From NCBI GenBank assembly GCA_023390115.1, contig JAEWDM010000029.1, positions 47,194-111,193 of the forward strand: a DNA stretch of 64,000 bases, written 5' to 3'. Below the pieces are notes generated by a model. That model worked only from the letters and a program-made list of their open reading frames with translations, searched no databases and was not told where the DNA came from. Made by a program: the position numbers and the translations under genes. Of the stretch, positions 28,119 to 36,255 are shown in pieces. The DNA comes from Bacillota bacterium (GTDB lineage Bacteria > Bacillota > Clostridia > Acetivibrionales > DSM-27016). Within the stretch, counting starts at the first letter, position 1, and every line of letters starts with the position of its first letter.

Positions 28119-28934
28119 ATGGATATAACATTAGGATTTATAGGAACAGGAGCGATGGGCTCCGCAATGATAAAAAGCGTTTGTCGTTCGGGAATTCTGT
28201 CTGACGGCAGAATTAAAATATATGATAGTGACAGCAATAAAACGAGCGCCCTAAGCAGGGAGACAGGAGCTGGTGTTTGTGCCAGCGCGGCAGAGACAGT
28301 CAGCAAATCGGATATAATAGTGCTTGCAGTCAAGCCGAACGTTCTTGAGAGTGTTTTGAAGTCGATTAAAGACACCCTGGATGATAAAAAAATTATTGTG
28401 TCCTTTGCCGTTGGAATTCCTATAAGCTTTTATAAGAATATAGTGGGCAAGGACAGGAAGGTGGTCCGCACAATGCCTAACACCCCGATGCAGGTTAATG
28501 AGGGCATGACGCTTATTTCTTATGACAGCAGTACGGGAGAGAGTGAAATAGAGGTTATAAAAAAGCTGTTTGAATGCACCGGAAGGGTTGAAATTCTGGA
28601 CGAGAAGCTGATGAGTGAGGTGACTGCGCTTACAGGCAGCAGCCCTGCTTATGTTTATATGTTTATTGAAGCTATGGCGGATGCCGGTGTTCAATCGGGA
28701 ATACCGAGGGCCCTTGCCTACAGGCTGGCTGCGCAGGCGGTGCTGGGATCAGCCAAAATGGTACTGGAGACGGGACGGCATCCGGCAGAGCTCAAGGATC
28801 AGGTTTGCTCGCCTGCAGGCACAACAATTCAAGCTGTAAGCGCTTTGGAGAAAAATGGGTTCAGGTATGCCGTTATTGACGCTATGGGAGAATGCACGAA
28901 AAAAGCAAGGGAAATAGGGAAAATATACGGATAA
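28119..28934 (+). CDS. proC: Pyrroline-5-carboxylate reductase
   Basis: This enzyme makes proline from pyrroline-5-carboxylate with NAD(P)H. The N-terminal dinucleotide fold reads LGFIGTGAMGSAMI. The C-terminal dimerisation domain contains the substrate-binding signature ALTGSSPAYVYMFIEAMADAG and the terminal CSPAGTTIQAV motif. Length (271 aa) is normal. AAAGGAG precedes the ATG. Confidence 0.95.
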   Translation: MDITLGFIGTGAMGSAMIKSVCRSGILSDGRIKIYDSDSNKTSALSRETGAGVCASAAETVSKSDIIVLAVKPNVLESVLKSIKDTLDDKKIIVSFAVGIPISFYKNIVGKDRKVVRTMPNTPMQVNEGMTLISYDSSTGESEIEVIKKLFECTGRVEILDEKLMSEVTALTGSSPAYVYMFIEAMADAGVQSGIPRALAYRLAAQAVLGSAKMVLETGRHPAELKDQVCSPAGTTIQAVSALEKNGFRYAVIDAMGECTKKAREIGKIYG

Positions 28935-28960
28935 AGTCTTTAAAAATAACTGGAGATGGA

Positions 28961-29401
28961 ATGAAAAAGGTAACTATTTACACTGACGGGGCATGCTCAG
29001 GGAATCCCGGAAAGGGAGGCTGGGGAGCAATTCTTATGTACGGGGAGTACGAAAAGGAAATTTCCGGGTTCGAGGAAATGACTACAAACAACAGAATGGA
29101 GCTCTTAGCCGCAATACAGGCCCTGCGCTGCCTTAAAGAGCCCTGTGGGGTTGAGCTTTACAGCGATAGCGCATACCTTGTAAACGGATTTGTATGCAAT
29201 TGGGTAAGCGGCTGGAAAAGAAACGGTTGGAAAAATTCCGGCAAGGAAGAGGTTAAAAATATAGATCTGTGGAAGGAGCTTGACCGGCTTAATGGCATTC
29301 ACACAATAAAATGGATTAAGGTTAAGGGCCACAGCGACAATGAGTATAATAACAGGTGCGATGCGCTGGCAACAGGGGAAATAAAGAAAAACAGGCAGTG
29401 A
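28961..29401 (+). CDS. rnhA: Ribonuclease HI
   Basis: The 146-aa protein degrades RNA in RNA:DNA hybrids. The catalytic acidic residues are visible in YTDGACSGNPGKGGWG, in NRMELLAAIQAL, in YSDSAYLVNG and in the C-terminal RCDALA. GGAGATGG precedes the ATG at 28961. It follows proC by 26 bp and converges, with no spare base, on a 46-aa gene on the opposite strand. Confidence 0.93.
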   Translation: MKKVTIYTDGACSGNPGKGGWGAILMYGEYEKEISGFEEMTTNNRMELLAAIQALRCLKEPCGVELYSDSAYLVNGFVCNWVSGWKRNGWKNSGKEEVKNIDLWKELDRLNGIHTIKWIKVKGHSDNEYNNRCDALATGEIKKNRQ

Positions 29402-29542
29402 CTAGCTGCCCGGATTGCGGGCGTAGAAATCAAGCACCTCTTTTATAGTGCGGAAGCTGGCCGACAACTGCTTAAGCTGCCATTTTACTTCCCTCGCCTT
29501 TCCTGCAATCAATAGCTTGTTGGAATATACCAGTTGCTTCAT
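29402..29542 (-). CDS. mciZ: MciZ-like micro-protein (FtsZ/Z-ring inhibitor), 46 aa
   Basis: A 46-codon gene with AGGTGAT before its ATG fills the 140-bp gap between rnhA and nudF, on the minus strand. From memory, the core aligns without gaps to the Bacillus subtilis sporulation peptide MciZ: both share GKA-x-E, then LK, then a conserved F and K with hydrophobic residues at matching positions, over about 24 residues. MciZ caps FtsZ filaments in the mother cell. Neighbours nudF and spoIIM are sporulation-region genes in Bacillus too. If correct it should be under sigma-E control; no clear sigma-E promoter was identified. The protein could also be an unrelated basic helical peptide. Confidence 0.65.
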   Translation of the reverse strand: MKQLVYSNKLLIAGKAREVKWQLKQLSASFRTIKEVLDFYARNPGS

Positions 29543-29620
29543 TATCATCACCTGTCCATAAAATTTATAGATATAGAGTATTCAAGATCAACAAAAAATA
29601 TGACATCGGGAGGAACTTTT

Positions 29621-30163
29621 ATGAATTATGAGGAAAAGACAGTTTCCAAAGAGCATATCTATGACGGAAGCATAATAAAGGTAGATTCACTTACAGTAAC
29701 GCTCCCAAACGGCAAGGAAGCAAAAAGGGACATCATATCACACCCCGGGGGAGCGGTTGTAATACCCATAAGCAGCGACGGATGCCTGTACATGGTAAGG
29801 CAGTACAGAAAGGCTGTGGATATGGAACTGTTGGAACTCCCCGCAGGAAAGCTGGACTATGGCGAGGACCCTGAGGTCTGTGCAATAAGGGAGCTCAAGG
29901 AGGAAACAGGGCTTGAGGCGGGAAGCATAAAGTACATGGCCGGCATTTACAGCACTCCGGGTTTTTGCAACGAGCTGCTGCACATGTATGCCGCAACACA
30001 GCTTACAGAGGGTGAAGCATGTACGGATGAGGATGAATTCCTGTCGTGCGAGAAAATTCCTGTAAAAAAGCTTATAGAGATGGTGCTTGGCGGCGAGATA
30101 ACCGATTCAAAAACTATAATAGGAATTCTTATGGCAGATAAAATATTAAAGGGGGAGATGTAA
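29621..30163 (+). CDS. nudF: ADP-ribose pyrophosphatase (NUDIX)
   Basis: The 180-aa hydrolase cleaves ADP-ribose to AMP and ribose-5-phosphate. The complete NUDIX box runs GKLDYGEDPEVCAIRELKEETGLEAG, with the catalytic REL-x-EE glutamates. CGGGAGGAA lies before the ATG at 29621, so the 29-residue upstream extension is not used. Its place beside the MciZ-like gene and spoIIM mirrors the Bacillus nudF region. Confidence 0.9.
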   Translation: MNYEEKTVSKEHIYDGSIIKVDSLTVTLPNGKEAKRDIISHPGGAVVIPISSDGCLYMVRQYRKAVDMELLELPAGKLDYGEDPEVCAIRELKEETGLEAGSIKYMAGIYSTPGFCNELLHMYAATQLTEGEACTDEDEFLSCEKIPVKKLIEMVLGGEITDSKTIIGILMADKILKGEM

Positions 30164-30372
30164 GAAAGAGCGTTTATTTTTATTTCTAAAGTTTACAATA
30201 CATAATTATTTATAGTAATTTTCCACATTATGACTGCATAAAATCATAATAGATGAAAAGTGCTGATGATACCGGGCCCGAGGGAACTTTGAAAATATTT
30301 CAAATTTGAAGATGTTTTAAAAGCTATCCATAAAAAAGGCGTGTCCGTTTAGTCATAATGGGGGAGTTGAAT

Positions 30373-31011
30373 TTGCTTTTAAAAATACGCAATATGTTTG
30401 TCGGCCATATCAAGGACAATGTTAATTCATATATGTTTTTGGTTATGGCGTTTGTCGTAGGGGTATCTACGGGAGCATTTACAGTAAACGGATTAAGTGC
30501 TGTACAGAGGGATGAGCTTTTGAATTACTTTCAGGGATTCATGCAGCTCTTGAGCAATCAAAAGATAGACAGTAATGAACTCCTTAAGATAGCACTATAT
30601 GAAAATATCAGAATAATTGTGGTCATATGGGTTCTTGGAGTAACTATAATAGGAATACCCTTAATTTTTATGCTTGTGGGCATAAGAGGCTTTATAACGG
30701 GCTTCAGTTCAGGCTTTGTTATAGAGGTTATGGGATTTAAAGGAGCAATTTTTACTCTGTTTGCCATGATACCCAAGGAATTTGTTGTTATTCCATGCAT
30801 TATTGCTCTTGGAGTCAACGGAATAAATTTCTCTCTAAACATTATCAAGAACAAATCCATAAAAAATAAAACCAAAGAGACTTTAAGATCGAGATTTTTA
30901 AGCTACTGTGCCGTAACATTGTTTTACACCTGCTTTATATTTGTGGGAGTTATAATAGAGGCTTATGTAACGCCGGTTTTCATAAGGATGTTTACTCCCA
31001 TAATTATATAA
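30373..31011 (+). CDS. spoIIM: Stage II sporulation protein M
   Basis: SpoIIM is a polytopic membrane protein that, with SpoIID and SpoIIP, drives peptidoglycan remodelling during engulfment. The product is about 212 aa with five or six hydrophobic segments; the segments around VIWVLGVTIIGIPLIFMLVGIRGF and the PKEFV motif are typical. I place the start at TTG 30373 because GGGGGAG precedes it by six bases, while the ATG at 30358 has no ribosome binding site. It shows the organism forms endospores. Confidence 0.88.
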   Translation: MLLKIRNMFVGHIKDNVNSYMFLVMAFVVGVSTGAFTVNGLSAVQRDELLNYFQGFMQLLSNQKIDSNELLKIALYENIRIIVVIWVLGVTIIGIPLIFMLVGIRGFITGFSSGFVIEVMGFKGAIFTLFAMIPKEFVVIPCIIALGVNGINFSLNIIKNKSIKNKTKETLRSRFLSYCAVTLFYTCFIFVGVIIEAYVTPVFIRMFTPIII

Positions 31012-31324
31012 AGACAATATGTATAAGTATGGTAAATTAGGTCAATAATCATATTAAGTCTAATTTGTGGGCTGATTTATTCAATATAAGTTTACAAATA
31101 TTATAATAAATTGTAAAATTAAAAGCAGGATATTGCAAAAAATTGAAGAATTTATTATATATTAGAAAATTTTTCTTTAAATAATACAAAGAATGTATTA
31201 GAATATATTGAAAGCAGTTTACAAAAGGCTTTAATACATAATGCTGGCATACTTGTAAGCTTATACAAAAGATTTTCAGGTAAATAATGTCTTAATATAT
31301 AAAGTAAAAAGGGGTAATTATTTA
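31012..31324. other. Gene-free AT-rich stretch between spoIIM and xerD
   Basis: About 310 bp of very AT-rich DNA. No open frame with a ribosome binding site, tRNA or clear terminator was seen. In Bacillus the fur gene lies near here; it is absent from this position. Confidence 0.5.
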
Positions 31325-32209
31325 ATGGAAGCTTTAGTTGAGAAATTTATCAATTTCTTGGAAAGGGATAAGAGACTGTCGTTAAACACACTGCAATCAT
31401 ACAAAAGGGACATAGAGCAGTACATAACCTATTTGTATGGAATTAACCTTCACAATATTACGAGCACAAATAAAACCACAGTTATAACTTATTTATTACA
31501 CCTTCAAAAGAAAGGGCGTGCAACATCTACAATATCCAGAAATCTCGCGTCCATAAGATCTTTTTACCAATACCTCTCCAAGAACAAGGTTTTGGATCAG
31601 GATCCTACGGCTGAGCTGGAATCCCCAAAGGTGGAAAAGAAACTTCCTCAGATACTTTCCACTCAGGAGGTAGAGCTGCTTCTGGAGCAGCCAAAATGTA
31701 CCGACCTGAAAGGCTACAGGGACAAGGCCATGCTGGAACTGCTTTATGCAACGGGAATAAGGGTATCGGAGCTCATCTCGCTGAATATGAGTGACATAAA
31801 CCTGGATGTGGGCTTTATTAAGTGCAATAAGGGCTCAAGAGAGAGAATGATACCTATAGGCTCCATAGCTATAAGCGCAATACATGAGTATCTTAACAAG
31901 TCGAGAGGACTGCTTATTCAGAGGAACGATGAAAGAGCGCTTTTTGTAAACATAAACGGTAAGAGGCTTACGAGACAGGGCTTCTGGAAAATAATAAAGC
32001 AGTACAAGAATCAGGCAAAGATAAGCAAGGACATAACTCCTCACACACTCAGGCATTCGTTTGCGGCACATTTGCTGGAAAATGGAGCGGATTTGAGATC
32101 TATTCAGGAAATGCTTGGGCATTCCGACATATCCTCTACACAGATTTATGCACAAATGGCTAAGAACAAAATAAAGGAAATATATAAGAAGACTCATCCG
32201 AGAGCATAA
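31325..32209 (+). CDS. xerD: Site-specific tyrosine recombinase XerD
   Basis: The 294-aa recombinase resolves chromosome dimers at dif. It has an N-terminal SAM-like core-binding domain (1-90) and a catalytic domain with the arginine in ATGIRVSELISL, the HTLRHSFAAHLLENGADL box, the histidine in LGHSDISSTQIY, and the nucleophilic tyrosine in that last motif. Length and motifs match XerD rather than a phage integrase, and the position next to spoIIM and deoB is the chromosomal one. Confidence 0.92.
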   Translation: MEALVEKFINFLERDKRLSLNTLQSYKRDIEQYITYLYGINLHNITSTNKTTVITYLLHLQKKGRATSTISRNLASIRSFYQYLSKNKVLDQDPTAELESPKVEKKLPQILSTQEVELLLEQPKCTDLKGYRDKAMLELLYATGIRVSELISLNMSDINLDVGFIKCNKGSRERMIPIGSIAISAIHEYLNKSRGLLIQRNDERALFVNINGKRLTRQGFWKIIKQYKNQAKISKDITPHTLRHSFAAHLLENGADLRSIQEMLGHSDISSTQIYAQMAKNKIKEIYKKTHPRA

Positions 32210-32263
32210 TATTATAACTCATTTGCGGAAGAGATAGAAATGTGCGGCCGGAAGGCAGACGTA

Positions 32264-32296
32264 AAAAGGGCATCCCTTATAGGGGCATGCCCTTTT
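32264..32296 (+). terminator. Terminator between xerD and deoB
   Basis: AAAAGGGCAT pairs with ATGCCCTTTT, with an inner CCC/GGG pair, followed by T-rich DNA. Confidence 0.75.
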
Positions 32297-32360
32297 ATGG
32301 TATAATGGGGATTATAGAATAACAGGCTTGCGTAAACGCATGTTTGAAGGGAGTGGCAAT

Positions 32361-33530
32361 GTGAAGAGAGCAATTATTATTGTTATGGACAGCGTGGGCA
32401 TGGGTGAATTACCTGATGCTGTAAAATATGGAGACCAGGGGAGCAATACTCTGGGAAATATTTCCCGCGAGGTAGGCGGGCTCAAGCTGCCCAATCTTGA
32501 AAAAATGGGTCTCGGGGCAATTGATGGAATAGTGGGCTTTGAGGCTTGTACCGATCCGGCAGGCTGTTATGGAAGAATGGCAGAAATGTCGGCAGGAAAG
32601 GACACCACTACGGGGCACTGGGAAATATCCGGAATAATACTGGACAGACCTTTTCCTGTATTCCCGCAAGGGTTTCCTGAGGAGCTGATAAGCGAATTTG
32701 AAAAGGCAATAGGTACTTCCATATTGGGAAATGTTGTCGCGTCCGGCACCGAGATAATAAAAACGCTTGGAGACCGGCATGTAGCTACAGGATACCCTAT
32801 AGTGTATACCTCTGCCGACAGTGTGTTTCAGATAGCCGCCCATGAGGATATAATACCGCGGGAAAAGCTTTATGATATGTGCAGAGCGGCAAGATCAATA
32901 TTAAAGGGCCGGTATGCCGTAGGAAGAGTCATCGCAAGGCCGTTTGCAGGCGTATCGGGGAATTATGCGAGAACCGGGGGCAGGCATGATTTCTCACTTA
33001 AGCCCTCAGGTAAAACGATACTGGATTATGCATGCGAAAATGGCCTCGAGGTGAAGGCGGTCGGCAAAATAGAGGATATATTCAGCAAGCAGGGAATTAC
33101 CCATTCTGTACATATAAGCGACAACATGGATGGGGTTGACAAGACGCTTGACTATATGAGGGATATGTTTGAGGGGATCATTTTTACCAACCTCGTGGAT
33201 TTCGATATGCTGTTTGGGCACAGAAATGATGTCCGCGGCTATGCCGATGCTTTGATGCGTTTTGACGGCAGAGTTCCTGAAATACTGGAAAGCCTCGGCG
33301 AAGGGGATATTCTTTTTATAACTGCCGATCACGGGTGTGATCCAACCACTCCGAGTACCGATCACTCAAGGGAGTATGTGCCGCTTATAGTGTACGGCAA
33401 AAAGCTGAAACAGGGTATAAACCTGGGTACAAGGGACTCATACTCCGATATAGCGGCAACTCTGTCGGAGTACTTTAAAATCAATGCTCCCTTGCCGGGA
33501 AAAAGCTTTTATAAGGATGTGGCAATATGA
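32361..33530 (+). CDS. deoB: Phosphopentomutase
   Basis: DeoB interconverts (deoxy)ribose-1- and -5-phosphates in nucleoside salvage. The alkaline-phosphatase-fold signatures are IIVMDSVGMGELPDA, the phospho-acceptor DTTTGHWE, and the metal-binding FITADHGCDPTTPSTDHS. GTG at 32361 is preferred, seven bases after AAGGGAG, giving 389 aa, the family length. Its stop overlaps the pdp start, so the two are translationally coupled. Confidence 0.93.
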   Translation: MKRAIIIVMDSVGMGELPDAVKYGDQGSNTLGNISREVGGLKLPNLEKMGLGAIDGIVGFEACTDPAGCYGRMAEMSAGKDTTTGHWEISGIILDRPFPVFPQGFPEELISEFEKAIGTSILGNVVASGTEIIKTLGDRHVATGYPIVYTSADSVFQIAAHEDIIPREKLYDMCRAARSILKGRYAVGRVIARPFAGVSGNYARTGGRHDFSLKPSGKTILDYACENGLEVKAVGKIEDIFSKQGITHSVHISDNMDGVDKTLDYMRDMFEGIIFTNLVDFDMLFGHRNDVRGYADALMRFDGRVPEILESLGEGDILFITADHGCDPTTPSTDHSREYVPLIVYGKKLKQGINLGTRDSYSDIAATLSEYFKINAPLPGKSFYKDVAI

Positions 33531-34828
33531 GGATGGTTGATCTTATTAACAGAAAAAAGAACGGGAGATTTTTAAGCGGAGAAGAGATAAATTATATTGT
33601 CCGGGGGTATACCGAAGGGCAAATTCCCGATTATCAGATGTCGGCCTTTCTCATGGCGGTATGCTTTAAAGGCATGAACAGGGAAGAGATTTCAAGCCTT
33701 ACGGCTGCGTTTGTCAATTCGGGGGAGAGGGTGGATTTGTCCAAAATAGAAGGAGTAAAGGTGGATAAGCATTCATCGGGGGGAGTGGGGGATAAGGTTT
33801 CCATGGCGTTAATACCCATATGTGCTTGCATCGGGATTCCGGTGGCAAAAATGTCCGGTAGGGGCCTGGGGCATACGGGAGGTACTATTGATAAGCTTGA
33901 AGCCATACCCGGTTTTAAAACCCAGCTAAGCCCGGATGAGTTCGTAAGCAATGTTAACAGGTATAAAATGGCCATCGTGGGACAATCTCCGAACCTCACC
34001 CCGGCGGATAAAAAGATTTATGCACTGAGAGATGCTACAGCCACCGTAGATAGCATTCCCTTAATAGCAAGCTCAATAATGAGCAAAAAAATCGCTGCGG
34101 GAGCCGATGCGATAGTGCTGGATGTAAAGGTGGGCTCGGGAGCGTTTATGAAATCCCTGCCGCAGGCCCGGGAGCTGGCAGCTACAATGGTTGATATAGG
34201 AAAATCCCTTGGACGGAAAACTGTTGCCGTTATTACGGATATGAGCCAGCCACTGGGCTATGAGGTGGGAAATGCAAATGAGGTTAGGGAGGTAATAAGC
34301 CTTTTAAAAGGAGATGGGGCAGAGGATCTTACTGTAACCACCCTGACCATAGCTGCGTATATGGCGGTGCTGGGAGGTGCCTTTGCAGACTTTGCTTCCG
34401 CCTACCATGCTGTTGCCGATATCTTGAAGTCCGGCCGGGCCGTTGACAAGCTGAAGGAATTTGTCACAATACAGGGGGGAAAGGCCGGGGTTATAGACAA
34501 TCCTGATATGCTTGCGCGGGCCAGGTTTCACGTCGCAATCGAATCCACGCGGCAGGGTTATGTAAGCTCAATTAACGCTGAGGGCATAGGGGTGTCGTCT
34601 ATGCTTCTTGGAGCTGGCAGGAGGAGTAAGGAGGACAGCATCGACTATTCTGCGGGGATAACAATGCTGAAGAAAATAGGCGACAGAGTGGATAAAGGAG
34701 AAAAACTCTGCATATTGCACACCAATATGGAGGACACCGCCCAGGCGGAGGAGGAGGCAAGAAATTCCTTTTGCTTAAGCGGTTCTGTGCCTGCGCCCGT
34801 TAAGCATATACATGAGGTTATACAGTAA
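33527..34828 (+). CDS. pdp: Pyrimidine-nucleoside phosphorylase
   Basis: This enzyme splits uridine or thymidine with phosphate. The 433-aa sequence has the signature KVDKHSSGGVGDKVS followed by MSGRGLGHTGGTIDKLE. It overlaps deoB by four bases (ATGA), so pentose-1-phosphate made here passes to DeoB. Bacillus has a purine phosphorylase at the corresponding place; here it is the pyrimidine enzyme. Confidence 0.94.
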   Translation: MRMVDLINRKKNGRFLSGEEINYIVRGYTEGQIPDYQMSAFLMAVCFKGMNREEISSLTAAFVNSGERVDLSKIEGVKVDKHSSGGVGDKVSMALIPICACIGIPVAKMSGRGLGHTGGTIDKLEAIPGFKTQLSPDEFVSNVNRYKMAIVGQSPNLTPADKKIYALRDATATVDSIPLIASSIMSKKIAAGADAIVLDVKVGSGAFMKSLPQARELAATMVDIGKSLGRKTVAVITDMSQPLGYEVGNANEVREVISLLKGDGAEDLTVTTLTIAAYMAVLGGAFADFASAYHAVADILKSGRAVDKLKEFVTIQGGKAGVIDNPDMLARARFHVAIESTRQGYVSSINAEGIGVSSMLLGAGRRSKEDSIDYSAGITMLKKIGDRVDKGEKLCILHTNMEDTAQAEEEARNSFCLSGSVPAPVKHIHEVIQ

Positions 34829-34914
34829 ACAGGAGTCAAATTTTATCATGGACGGCATACGGAGAATACCCGGAGCATAACATTAATTAGTGTAAAATAC
34901 CGGAGGGATCTCTC

Positions 34915-36138
34915 ATGACAAATTTCAGGCTGAAAAAGTCCGTGTTCTGTTTTATGATAATAATTTCTTTAATTTTTGTCCCCCCTTTCATGCCTGCCTT
35001 TGCGGATGCCGATGTTGAGGTAAGTAACGCAGGCACGGCAAATGCAGCGCCTGCTCTTGAGGTTAATGCCAAGGCCGCTGTGCTTATTGACGGCATGTCG
35101 GGCAATATACTGTTTGAAAAAAACAGCAATGAAAAGCTGCCCATAGCAAGCATAACAAAAATAATGACTATGCTTCTTATAATGGAGGCCATTGATGAGG
35201 ACAAGATACAGTTTGACAATAATGTACGCGTTTCCGATCACTCTTATAATATGGGGGGCTCCCAGGTATGGCTTAAGCCGGGAGAGGAGTTTACAGTGAA
35301 GGAAATGATGAACGCCGTTGCAATCCACTCCGCGAATGATGCCGCTGTAGCTCTTGCCGAGTTCATTTCGGGAAGCGAGGAGGTTTTTGTAGCGGCGATG
35401 AATGAAAAAGCAGCCGCCCTTGGAATGAGGGATACAAAATTCCTTGACTGCACAGGACTGACAGACGAAGGGCATTACAGCAGCGCCCGGGATGTCGCTG
35501 TAATGTCCCGTGAGCTTTTGTCAAAGCATCCGTCTATAATAGATTTCACAAAAACATGGCATGCCATGTTCAGGGAAAATGATGCCGAGCATAAGGTTTC
35601 CCTGGATAACACGAATAAGCTTATAAGACAGTATAACGGCACCATAGGCCTTAAAACAGGCTTCACCTCAAAGGCAGGGCATTGCCTGTCTGCTGCGGCG
35701 GTGAGAAACGATCTGATGCTTATATCCGTTGTGCTTGGAGAGAGGGACTCAAATACACGGTTCGCAGAGTCAAAGAAGCTGCTGGACTATGGCTTTTCAA
35801 ACTATGAGATAATACAGGTAAGCCAAAAGGGCGAGGAAATAGCAATAGTTGATGTTAAAAAAGGAATAAAGTCAAATGTCCGGGGTGTGCTGAAGGAGGA
35901 TGTAAAGCTCCTTATCAAGAAGGGAGAAAAGGGGGAGCTTGAGAAGAAGACGGCAATTGACTCCAATGTAGAGGCTCCTGTTAAGGCAGGACAAAAAATA
36001 GGGGAAATAATATATTTCATGTCCGGAAACGAAATAGGAAGGGCTGAAATAGCGGCTGAGAATGATGTCCATAGGGCATCCTTTGTAAAGCTGTTTTCCA
36101 TGATGATGGTGTCATGGTTCAGCCTTGGAAGAAGGTAG
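34915..36138 (+). CDS. dacF: D-alanyl-D-alanine carboxypeptidase (DacF-like)
   Basis: The 407-aa penicillin-binding protein trims peptidoglycan side chains. A signal peptide (about 1-29, ending at AFADAD) is followed by the three catalytic motifs: SITK in LPIASITKIMT, SAN in IHSANDAAV, and KTG in GLKTGFTSKAGH. A C-terminal PBP5-type domain and a final hydrophobic anchor follow. In Bacillus, dacF sits at this point ahead of spoIIA and has a sporulation role; spoIIA is missing here and lysA follows. Confidence 0.92.
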   Translation: MTNFRLKKSVFCFMIIISLIFVPPFMPAFADADVEVSNAGTANAAPALEVNAKAAVLIDGMSGNILFEKNSNEKLPIASITKIMTMLLIMEAIDEDKIQFDNNVRVSDHSYNMGGSQVWLKPGEEFTVKEMMNAVAIHSANDAAVALAEFISGSEEVFVAAMNEKAAALGMRDTKFLDCTGLTDEGHYSSARDVAVMSRELLSKHPSIIDFTKTWHAMFRENDAEHKVSLDNTNKLIRQYNGTIGLKTGFTSKAGHCLSAAAVRNDLMLISVVLGERDSNTRFAESKKLLDYGFSNYEIIQVSQKGEEIAIVDVKKGIKSNVRGVLKEDVKLLIKKGEKGELEKKTAIDSNVEAPVKAGQKIGEIIYFMSGNEIGRAEIAAENDVHRASFVKLFSMMMVSWFSLGRR

Positions 36139-36183
36139 GATGGGCCGCCCTTTTTGAAATATGTTATTTTGCAGGAATTGTTC

Positions 36184-36212
36184 TTGACGCTTGCAAAAAA
36201 TAATGTTACCAT
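36184..36212 (+). promoter_or_regulatory. Probable lysA promoter
   Basis: TTGACG is followed after 17 bases by TACCAT, placing the transcript start close to 36219, just before the lysA ribosome binding site. Confidence 0.5.
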
Positions 36213-36241
36213 AATTACGTAAATTGATTAGTAACGTAATT
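36213..36241. promoter_or_regulatory. Inverted repeat over the lysA transcript start
   Basis: AATTACGT and ACGTAATT form a perfect 8-bp dyad with a 13-base spacer, between the putative -10 and the GGGTGGTG ribosome binding site. It could be an operator, or a 5' hairpin close to the ribosome site. No lysine riboswitch fits in this short leader. Confidence 0.4.
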
Positions 36242-36255
36242 TGGGTGGTGAAAAG

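Noticed and set aside
31325..32209. Phage or ICE integrase
   Set aside because: The recombinase sits in the conserved spoIIM-xerD-deoB order, has XerD length, and no phage genes or att repeats are near.
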